Shown here: piece after piece, positions 1 to 5,137 of the stretch | How the letters are laid out: each line of letters begins with the position of its first letter | How positions within the stretch are numbered: position 1 is the stretch's first letter | DNA from: an uncultured Rhodopirellula sp. | Lineage (GTDB): Bacteria; Planctomycetota; Planctomycetia; Pirellulales; Pirellulaceae | Direction: 5' to 3' | Assembly: GCA_913061385.1 (NCBI GenBank) | Contig: CAJXTM010000153.1 | Coordinates: 1 to 7,574, forward strand | Length of the DNA stretch: 7,574 nt | Position numbers and translations under genes: made by a program | Notes under the pieces: generated by a model | The model's input: only the letters and a program-made list of their open reading frames with translations | Database searches by the model: none | Told to the model about the DNA's origin: nothing

Positions 1-47
1 CTACACGTAAGGAGTCGTCGGCAGCGTCAGATGTGTATAAGAGACAG
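1..47 (+). other. Nextera i5 adapter contamination (synthetic)
   Basis: This is not genomic DNA. Positions 29..47 are the 19-bp Tn5 mosaic end (AGATGTGTATAAGAGACAG). Positions 15..28 are the Nextera read-1 stub (TCGTCGGCAGCGTC), and 7..14 (GTAAGGAG) match the i5 index S505, preceded by the end of the flow-cell adapter (CTACAC, 1..6). Translated on the minus strand it gives the well-known artefact peptide SYTHLTLPTT fused to the end of the truncated cytochrome gene. Any protein prediction reaching into this segment carries an artificial C-terminus. Confidence 0.98.
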
Positions 48-417
48 ATTCAATCCAGCGGCCCAGTAACTTCACTTCCTTGGCTGTTAATTTTTCACCA
101 TGACCTGGCGGTGGCATCTGCGAGTCGGGGTCATTCGACGCCACGCGGGTCATCAACTCACTTGCTCCGGAATCGCCAGGAACGAGTGCGTTGAACTCGA
201 GGGCAACTTTGCGGACGTCGAGTCTCAAGTCCGTTGCTTGTGCATCCTCGCTACCCCGATCAGGTCCATGACAAACAAAGCATCTTTTTGCCACTAGACG
301 GAGGGCCTGACGTGCGATGGCGTCTCCCTCGGCATGTGATTCAGTTTCGACGCAACACAAGAAAATTGTCGTGAGAAACAAAGGTGTTTTCAAGAAACTA
401 GCGGCAGTCTTGTTCAA
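48..417 (-). CDS. Planctomycete cytochrome c domain (PSCyt1) protein, 3' truncated
   Basis: Only 123 native residues remain before the adapter. A signal peptide (about residues 1-29, hydrophobic stretch FLKTPLFLTTIFLCC, likely cut after SHA) is followed by a planctomycete-type cytochrome c domain. The domain shows the covalent heme motif CFVCH at 46-50 followed by GPD, then LRLD, the VPGDSGASEL segment, MPPPGHG at 101-107 (Met101 is a candidate distal heme ligand), and a closing LT..EV..L.RWIE. In this phylum the domain is usually the N-terminal module of a protein of roughly 900-1100 residues that continues with PSCyt2/DUF1549 and DUF1553; that continuation is inferred, since the rest lies off the contig. 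The start is TTG at 415..417: an in-frame stop lies upstream with no ATG between, and AAGGG sits 7 nt before it. It is divergent from the beta-propeller gene. Electron transfer in the periplasm is the family expectation; the partner is unknown. Confidence 0.87.
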
Positions 418-424
418 AGTCTCG

Positions 425-429
425 CCCTT
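425..429 (-). promoter_or_regulatory. Ribosome binding site deciding a TTG start
   Basis: On the minus strand this reads AAGGG, seven bases before the TTG at 415..417. It is one of the clearer Shine-Dalgarno matches in the window and supports the non-ATG start of the cytochrome gene. Confidence 0.6.
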
Positions 430-782
430 GATTTTGCGTTTTGCTGATCCGTTACTTTTGCTGGTTCAGCCATTGGTTGATCCGCTTCACTGGGCCACTC
501 ACCCGGTCTGTTTTTACCCGCCCGCGTCCCATTGAAATTCGAGAGACCGATGACGACACGGGTTCATGGGCATCGACTGCCCAAGCGTGGTTTATCTGTG
601 CGCTTTGTAGACGCCGGATTGTTTGTTTAGCATAGCGGAAACGTTATGTCTTTGTTACTAGAAGTGGTTGATCAGTAGTGGCGCCTCGTTCAGCTGAAAA
701 GGCGAGAAAGATCAGGGACACAGCAAGAACTCAAGTCAAATGCTTTGAAAGATTTACCTAGGTATTTGCCATAGCTAACCCG

Positions 783-830
783 GGGGCGGGGTAACTCACC
801 GGATAGAGTCGCCCCGGAAAGCACACGGGG
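783..830 (+). promoter_or_regulatory. Two mutually exclusive hairpins (possible structured leader RNA)
   Basis: Hairpin A pairs GGGGCG (783..788) with CGCCCC (810..815), and inside it ACTC (794..797) with GAGT (806..809) around the loop ACCGGATA. Hairpin B pairs CCCCG (812..816) with CGGGG (826..830) around a 9-nt loop. Both need bases 812..815, so only one can form at a time. The inner part of A resembles a tRNA D-arm, but no anticodon arm, T-arm consensus or matching acceptor follows. Position about 230 bases before the beta-propeller start allows a leader role; function is not established. Confidence 0.3.
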
Positions 831-984
831 GATGTTGGCCCGGCACCAGAAAATGGGATGGTCACAGAGTGTCCAAAGATGAATTCATTGAATTCACTTA
901 TGTCGAAATCGCAATTAATTTCCTACTCAGAAGGGAAACGAACTCCCACGGGTGGCGGCAAAGCGTGTTGGACTCGTTTAGACT

Positions 985-1047
985 ATGCAAATGCAGCGTA
1001 AGGTATTTCTCGGCTTCTGCTGCTTGCTCGCCACACTCTCTCGATAG
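985..1047 (+). CDS. Possible 20-residue hydrophobic leader peptide
   Basis: ATG (985, with a second in-frame ATG at 991) opens a 20-codon frame ending in TAG at 1045..1047, ten bases before the ATG of the beta-propeller gene and in a different frame. The peptide starts MQMQRKV and then has a hydrophobic run FLGFCCLLATL, so it resembles a signal-peptide N-terminus. No Shine-Dalgarno is visible. It may be a translated leader coupled to the next gene, a remnant of an older start, or chance; chance is quite possible at this length. Confidence 0.2.
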   Translation: MQMQRKVFLGFCCLLATLSR

Positions 1048-1057
1048 TTGCCACAAC

Positions 1058-2494
1058 ATGAACACGGTTTTGTACCCTCGATGCATTCGCAGTGCGGCGT
1101 TAATCATTCTCGCAGTGGGTTTCTTGTGCAGCGGAGTTTGCCAGGCAGACTGGCCACGTTTTAGAGGGCCAAACGGTTCAGGAATAACAACAGACTCTGC
1201 AGAGTTGCCTACGCAATGGGGGCCGAATGAAAACATCGCTTGGAAATTGGCATTGCCAGGGCCTGGTGCTTCGAGCCCTATCATCGTGGGTGATCGTATT
1301 TTTGTGACTTGCTACAGCGGCTACGGAACGAGTCGCGAGAATGTGGGCAAAATTGAAGAATTAAAGCGGCATCTGGTTTGTGTTGATCGTAAATCCGGAA
1401 AGCAGCTTTGGATCCGTACGGTGAAGGCCACTCTACCCGAAGACACGTACAGCGGCATGGGGATTCCAGCGCACGGTTACGCTTCTCACACACCCGTTGC
1501 GGACAACGAGCGAGTCTACGCATTTTTTGGGAAGTCAGGCGTGATTTGCTTTGATCACGAGGGACACGAGTTGTGGAAGGCTAGTGTTGGCACTGGTAGC
1601 GATCCAAAACGTTGGGGTTCCGCATCGAGTCCGATCCTGCACGAAAACTTGGTAATCGTGACAGCTAGTGCAGAAAGCGGCGCGTTAGTAGGTATCGACA
1701 AGATGACCGGCACTGAAAAGTGGCGGCAAACTGCGAATGGATTAGTAGACGTTTGGGGAACCCCGGTCATTGTAAACGTGGCTGAAGATCGCTCCGATCT
1801 TGTGTTGGGTGTTCCATATGAGTTTTGGGGTTTAAACCCGGCCACCGGAAAACTGCGTTGGTATAGTGCTGCCATGGATTCAGATTCTTACAACTCAAGC
1901 GTTGTCGAAGCAGAAGGTGTGATCTATGGAATCGAGGGCCGCGGTGGTGGTTCTGCTGCAGTGAAAGCTGGCGGTAAGGGTGACGTCAGCTCTTCGAGTA
2001 CTGTCTGGACCGGACGTGACACCGCTCGCTTTGCATCGCCACTCGTCTACGACAAAAAGATCTATTATTTCGCTAACGGTGTCGTGAATTGCATTAGCGC
2101 AAAGGATGGATCATCGATCTTCAAAGGCCGTCTGCCAGCGAAGAGTAACAGCCCCGCAAAAGCAGCGGCAAGCACGCCACAGGACTCCCCTGCTCGAGAA
2201 CAACCACGACCAACGCAAGGCGGTTTGGGTGGACGTGGTGGATTTGGTGGACGTGCTGGCCGAGGAGGGTTCGGTGGAGCTGACTACAGTTCACCTGTCG
2301 CTGCGGATGGAAAAGTGTTGTACGTTAAAAGTGATGGAACGGCATACGTGATCAAGGCCTCTGATTCGTTTGAGCTGCTGGCAACCAATCAAACTTCTGA
2401 TGCTGGCGAGACCTTTCACGGAACACCCGCGTTGAGCGATGGCCAAATCGTGCTTCGCAGTAATCGGCACCTGTATTGCATCGGTGCAAAATAG
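1058..2494 (+). CDS. Secreted PQQ-like beta-propeller repeat protein
   Basis: A 478-residue protein. A signal peptide (1-30: basic start, core AALIILAVGFLCSG, cut after CQA) leads into DWPRFRGPNGSG (31-42), the hallmark opening of planctomycete PQQ-like/BamB-like propellers. Blade motifs of the form D..tG...W occur at 109-118 (VDRKSGKQLW), 165-173 (FDHEGHELW), 213-222 (IDKMTGTEKW) and 259-268 (LNPATGKLRW), with weaker ones near 347 and 433. Each is preceded by an 'SPiv.gdrvyv' type strand. No dehydrogenase catalytic or PQQ-ligand signature is seen, so a scaffold or binding role is more likely than alcohol dehydrogenase activity. A low-complexity linker (361-387, Ala/Pro/Ser-rich) and a Gly/Arg insert (388-407) interrupt the last blades. 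The frame is open back to 869, but start 1058 is chosen because a complete signal peptide begins there; no clear RBS is visible. Genes on either side are also exported. Confidence 0.88.
   Translation: MNTVLYPRCIRSAALIILAVGFLCSGVCQADWPRFRGPNGSGITTDSAELPTQWGPNENIAWKLALPGPGASSPIIVGDRIFVTCYSGYGTSRENVGKIEELKRHLVCVDRKSGKQLWIRTVKATLPEDTYSGMGIPAHGYASHTPVADNERVYAFFGKSGVICFDHEGHELWKASVGTGSDPKRWGSASSPILHENLVIVTASAESGALVGIDKMTGTEKWRQTANGLVDVWGTPVIVNVAEDRSDLVLGVPYEFWGLNPATGKLRWYSAAMDSDSYNSSVVEAEGVIYGIEGRGGGSAAVKAGGKGDVSSSSTVWTGRDTARFASPLVYDKKIYYFANGVVNCISAKDGSSIFKGRLPAKSNSPAKAAASTPQDSPAREQPRPTQGGLGGRGGFGGRAGRGGFGGADYSSPVAADGKVLYVKSDGTAYVIKASDSFELLATNQTSDAGETFHGTPALSDGQIVLRSNRHLYCIGAK
2219..2278 (+). repeat. 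Gly/Arg/Phe-rich low-complexity insert (RGGFGG type)
   Basis: Twenty codons encode residues 388-407 of the beta-propeller protein, with GGRGGFGG-like units repeated about twice, giving fifteen Gly, three Arg and two Phe apart from Leu and Ala. It sits between the fifth and last propeller motifs and is followed at once by the strand motif ADYSSPVAADGKVLYV, so it is an insertion in a loop. It is likely a flexible surface loop. Confidence 0.8.
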
Positions 2495-2905
2495 TTTTAC
2501 TTCGGACGGTGTGAGCGTTAGCTCAAGCCTCTTCGCCCCACATGACGCTGCTTTCCAATCCCAGCCAAATGATGTGCCGTTTGAGGAGCTGGGCAAACTC
2601 AAGAGCTTCGGCTTGTTGTTATGCCTCTCAAGTATCCAGTTGTTAGGCTCTTTGAGGGGCACCCACATGGTCCTTTGCAACTAGCCTCTGAGGTGCTGTG
2701 GTATGCCTCGGCCTGAACATCCTGCTCAATGCGTGTAACCCTCATAAAGGGAGGCCGCATGGAATAACCAGTACTTACAGAACCTCCCATCCAGCACAAC
2801 GACCTAATCAGTGTCTTTTGCCTTGGCGTTCCTCTTTACGTGTTCAACCCTTCAAACGTAGTCGATGTAGTCAGAGCATCGTGATCCAATCCGTTGGTGT
2901 GCATA

Positions 2906-2919
2906 CGCGTTGCAACGCG
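2906..2919. promoter_or_regulatory. Perfect 14-bp palindrome, possible operator
   Basis: CGCGTTGCAACGCG is fully self-complementary with no spacer, so it is a better candidate for a dimeric regulator site than for an RNA hairpin. It lies about 160 bases before the YTV start and far from the preceding stop. Alternatives are chance or a methylation/restriction target. Confidence 0.3.
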
Positions 2920-3066
2920 AATTTACTGTCAAGACACACAGTCACGCAGAAATTCAGTTGCGACTCAGGACATCCGATGAAAGCACGGGGATCGATGACG
3001 CGGAATGAGTGCCGAAGCACCACTTTCGCCGATGCTGCGTCTTGCAACAGATGTGTTGTTTCCTGT

Positions 3067-3070
3067 GGAG
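3067..3070 (+). promoter_or_regulatory. Ribosome binding site of the YTV gene
   Basis: GGAG lies eight bases before ATG 3079, the spacing expected for a Shine-Dalgarno site. Together with the signal peptide it decides the start against the longer upstream frame. Confidence 0.7.
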
Positions 3071-3078
3071 AAATTCAG

Positions 3079-4749
3079 ATGAATAGGCTGTGGATCATAC
3101 CCGCCATCATGATCAGCGCGATCGTGGCCGGTACAAATTCCGCTAGCGCTGCATACTGCGGCGCAATCAGCTACGAGGGCTGTTGTGGATGCGGAGTAAC
3201 CGCTGGCGGTGATGAAGAATCCGCCACCCCTGTCGCTGGTGGAACTTACACTTGCATGCGCACCGTACGCGAAACGGTTTACGACAAGATCGAAGAAACT
3301 CGTTATCGCACAAGAAATGAAGTCTACTACGAGGACCGTCAGGTTCAGTGCAGTCGACTTGTCCCAGAGACAACCACGCGGAACATCAATTACACAGTGA
3401 TGGTCCCCACCTACGAAACACGGACACGCACGACCAATTACACCGTTTGTAAACCTGTTTACGAAAAGCACCAAAAGACAATCAACTACACGGTTCGTCG
3501 CCCAGTCTACGAGACTTGCAAAAAGACCGTCAAATACACCGTTTGTAAGCCTGTTTACGAGACTCATCAGCGTACGATCAACTACACAGTAAAAAAACCT
3601 GTGTACGAAACTTGTACGAAAACCGTTAACTACACTGTTTGCAAGCCGGTTTACGAGACCAAGTCCAGAACAATCAAGTACACAGTCTGCAAGCCGGTTT
3701 ATGAAACGAAAACACGGCAAGAAAATTACACTGTCTACAACACCGTTCGCGAACAGAAAATGCGAACCGAGCAGTACAGTGTGTGCGTTCCCGAACAGTA
3801 CACCCGCACCGTAACGGTCAAAGGCGGCCATTGGGAAACAAAGACTGAAACTATCCCCGGGCCTGTAATGCGGAAAACCGTACGCCAGCCAGGGACATGG
3901 ACGTACGACCCTTGTACCTGCAAATGTGTTTACACACCGGGAAAATGCCACACCGAGTGCGTTCAGTGCCCACCTAAAACTATCTGCAAGAAATGTTGGG
4001 TGCCAACCTGTGAGCAAAAAGAGATTTGCTGCACACGGTATCGCCGCGAGTGCCGTACCCGTCAGGTTCCGTACACCGTCTGTCGAGTAGTACCTGAGTG
4101 CCGAACAAAAACTTGCACTTACCGAGTGTGCAAGATGGTTCCAGAGTGCCGAACAAAAACTTGCAATTACACCGTGTGCAGAATGGTACCGGAGTGTAAA
4201 ACGAAAGAGGTTGCGTACAAAGTGTGCCGCATGGTTTGCGAAAATCGGACCAAGGTTTGCAATTACACCACTTGCAAGATGGTTCCTGAGTGCCGCACAA
4301 AAGAAGTGTGTTACAAGACTTGCCGTATGGTTTGCGAAAACCGCAGCAAGGTTTGCCACTACACAACTTGCAAGATGGTCCCTGAGTCCAAAACCAAAAC
4401 ATGCACCTATCGTGTTTGCAAAATGGTTCCTGAGTGCCGCACACGCACTGTTTGCGAAACCAAGTGCCGACGCGAGTGTTACACCAAGAACATCAAAGTT
4501 CGCAAGTGTCGCCAAGTGTGTGAGCCTTACACTGTCACCCGTTGCGTTCCACGTGTGGTCTGCAAGCAGGTTCCTGTGGAAGTTTGCTGCCCCGCACCGT
4601 GCTGTCCAGCACCATGCCGATCATCTCACGAAGGTCCGGTCAAAAGCCTTTTGAATCATATCTTCCACGGGCACCACGAGACAGGTTGCACCGACGGTTG
4701 TGAGCAAGCATCTTGCGGATGCGCAACCGAAAACTGCGATTGCCAGTAG
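3079..4749 (+). CDS. Cysteine-rich YTV-repeat protein, probable cell-wall protein
   Basis: A 556-residue secreted protein with about 64 Cys (near 11%) and abundant Lys, Arg, Thr and Tyr. The signal peptide is 1 to about 25 (core WIIPAIMISAIVAG, cut near SASA|AYC). A short N-terminal region contains GCCGCG. Array 1 (104-247) has nine 16-residue units of the type NYTVCKPVYETxxxTI. A linker (248-330) contains PCTCKC, CPPKTICKKC and ICC. Array 2 (331-458) has eight 16-residue units of the type YTVCRMVPECRTKTC, followed by a degenerate ninth. The C-terminus carries CCPAPCCPAPC (503-513) and a His/Cys tail ending GCGCATENCDCQ. This matches the YTV family (Pfam YTV), first described in Rhodopirellula baltica. 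Cys-rich YTV proteins have been linked to the SDS-insoluble wall fraction of that organism; from memory, not checked. A disulfide cross-linked envelope role is inferred. It has its own RBS and terminator, consistent with monocistronic and possibly strong expression. An uninterrupted antisense frame over the gene is a codon-use shadow. Confidence 0.93.
   Translation: MNRLWIIPAIMISAIVAGTNSASAAYCGAISYEGCCGCGVTAGGDEESATPVAGGTYTCMRTVRETVYDKIEETRYRTRNEVYYEDRQVQCSRLVPETTTRNINYTVMVPTYETRTRTTNYTVCKPVYEKHQKTINYTVRRPVYETCKKTVKYTVCKPVYETHQRTINYTVKKPVYETCTKTVNYTVCKPVYETKSRTIKYTVCKPVYETKTRQENYTVYNTVREQKMRTEQYSVCVPEQYTRTVTVKGGHWETKTETIPGPVMRKTVRQPGTWTYDPCTCKCVYTPGKCHTECVQCPPKTICKKCWVPTCEQKEICCTRYRRECRTRQVPYTVCRVVPECRTKTCTYRVCKMVPECRTKTCNYTVCRMVPECKTKEVAYKVCRMVCENRTKVCNYTTCKMVPECRTKEVCYKTCRMVCENRSKVCHYTTCKMVPESKTKTCTYRVCKMVPECRTRTVCETKCRRECYTKNIKVRKCRQVCEPYTVTRCVPRVVCKQVPVEVCCPAPCCPAPCRSSHEGPVKSLLNHIFHGHHETGCTDGCEQASCGCATENCDCQ
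3388..3819 (+). repeat. YTV array 1: nine tandem 48-bp (16-residue) units
   Basis: Units start every 48 bases from 3388. The consensus is [N/K]YTVCKPVYET..[K/R]T[I/V]. Units 2-7 are the best conserved, while 1, 8 and 9 are diverged. There are no indels, so the period is exact. Synonymous differences are common between units, meaning the array is old or under protein-level selection. Confidence 0.95.
4069..4500 (+). repeat. YTV array 2: eight tandem 48-bp units plus a degenerate ninth
   Basis: Units start every 48 bases from 4069; the ninth (4453..4500, CETKCRRECYTKNIKV) is diverged. The consensus is xY[T/R]VC[K/R]MVPECRTKxx, richer in Cys than array 1 (two to four per unit). 4213..4308 and 4309..4404 look like a 96-bp two-unit duplication: both encode a unit with MVCENR(T/S)KVC followed by one with YTTCKMVPE. 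Confidence 0.94.
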
Positions 4750-4803
4750 GGTGATGATCGATAGCGTGTACTTGAAAGCAAGTCATGCCTGTTCAAAATT
4801 TCG

Positions 4804-4836
4804 AAGGCGGAACCACAACGGTTCCGCCTTTTTTTT
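4804..4836 (+). terminator. Strong intrinsic terminator after the YTV gene
   Basis: GGCGGAACC (4806..4814) and GGTTCCGCC (4820..4828) form a perfect 9-bp stem around the loop ACAAC, followed at once by eight T (4829..4836). The two A before the stem can pair with the first two T. It lies 55 bases after the YTV stop. A smaller ACTTG/CAAGT hairpin with a 4-nt loop precedes it at 4770..4783. Confidence 0.95.
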
Positions 4837-4930
4837 ATCACTACCTGCCGATGTGGCGTGAGCGATTCATTCTGCCAGTGATGGGGTCAGTCTCATGAAA
4901 GCGGGAATTCAAACCGGGACAGATGATGCT

Positions 4931-4953
4931 TAATCTTCCAAATGGGAAGATTA
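4931..4953 (+). promoter_or_regulatory. 9-bp perfect hairpin in the DUF1573 leader
   Basis: TAATCTTCC (4931..4939) and GGAAGATTA (4945..4953) pair perfectly around the loop AAATG. No T-run follows, so it is not a canonical terminator. It could be an operator or an mRNA 5' structure. Confidence 0.35.
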
Positions 4954-5050
4954 GTGGGTCTGAAATTTCCAGTGTGTTCACCAAACCACTCAGTTTTGGG
5001 GCAAAATGGTTGCCTTCGCGTCAAGGCTCGTTAAGTTGGTGTTTTGGGAT

Positions 5051-5073
5051 ACTTATCGCCCCGACTGATAAGT
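5051..5073 (+). promoter_or_regulatory. 7-bp perfect inverted repeat upstream of the DUF1573 gene
   Basis: ACTTATC (5051..5057) and GATAAGT (5067..5073) are exact reverse complements separated by nine bases, ending 64 bases before the start codon. Half-sites 16 bases apart centre to centre would suit a dimeric regulator about as well as a weak hairpin. Confidence 0.3.
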
Positions 5074-5123
5074 GGGTGGCGTCAAACGCCGGAATTTCTG
5101 GATTGAGATTATCAAGCTTCTCT

Positions 5124-5128
5124 TAAGG
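5124..5128 (+). promoter_or_regulatory. Ribosome binding site of the DUF1573 gene
   Basis: TAAGG ends nine bases before ATG 5138. It supports that start over the upstream GTG at 5072, which has no signal peptide directly behind it. Confidence 0.55.
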
Positions 5129-5137
5129 CATGTCCTC

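Larger units (their letters stand above)
418..1057. other. Divergent intergenic region, no long gene recognised
   Basis: This is 640 bases between the minus-strand cytochrome gene and the plus-strand beta-propeller gene, so it should hold both promoters. I see no convincing -35/-10 pair. It holds a structured GC-rich stretch at 783..830 (listed separately), a 9-nt tandem repetition around the GAATTCA copies at 881..896, and a short hydrophobic ORF at 985..1047. Open frames here have no recognisable domain. The long in-frame N-terminal extension of the beta-propeller ORF back to 869 is probably non-coding, because a complete signal peptide begins at 1058. Confidence 0.6.
2495..3078. other. Intergenic region with no gene recognised
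   Basis: There are 584 bases between the beta-propeller stop and the YTV start. Open frames on both strands are short, overlap known genes, or show no family resemblance. The YTV frame stays open back to 2698, but that extension is Arg/Cys/Ser-rich, lacks a signal peptide at its start, and would bury the real one. A perfect 14-bp palindrome lies at 2906..2919. No terminator with a T-run was found after the beta-propeller gene. Confidence 0.6.
4837..5137. other. Leader region of the DUF1573 gene, two perfect hairpins, no gene
   Basis: This is 301 bases between the YTV terminator and the DUF1573 start. It must hold the promoter of the next transcript, but no convincing -35/-10 pair is visible. 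Two perfect inverted repeats (4931..4953 and 5051..5073) are listed separately. A short open frame at 4923..5126 shows no signal peptide, domain or RBS and is taken as chance. Confidence 0.55.

Noticed and set aside
788..850. tRNA gene
   Set aside because: Only a D-arm-like ACTC/GAGT element is present. There is no 7-nt anticodon loop on a proper stem, no TTCRA T-loop and no complementary acceptor strand.
869..1057. 63-residue N-terminal extension of the beta-propeller protein
   Set aside because: It would place the signal peptide internally, and it overlaps the structured intergenic region. Start 1058 gives a normal exported protein.
1058..2494. PQQ-dependent alcohol dehydrogenase
   Set aside because: Only generic propeller repeats are seen. 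The length is short and no cofactor-binding or catalytic signature is recognisable.
2291..2799. Minus-strand ORFs across the end of the beta-propeller gene and the following gap
   Set aside because: They show no recognisable motif, and part of them overlaps real coding sequence in antisense. I treat them as chance frames.
2698..3078. N-terminal extension of the YTV protein
   Set aside because: The extension has no domain or signal peptide at its start. GGAG plus a full signal peptide at 3079 marks the real start.
3388..4500. CRISPR array, because of regular 48-bp spacing
   Set aside because: There are no unique spacers between identical repeats. The periodicity is in-frame protein repeats with synonymous variation.
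2965..4515. Uninterrupted 516-residue antisense ORF opposite the YTV gene
   Set aside because: It mirrors the 16-residue repeat of the sense strand, where biased codons keep the complementary frame open. The product has no domain resemblance or credible start context, while the sense gene has RBS, signal peptide and terminator.
5072..5137. GTG start for the DUF1573 protein at 5072
   Set aside because: This would put a charged 22-residue stretch before the signal peptide. TAAGG and ATG 5138 fit better.
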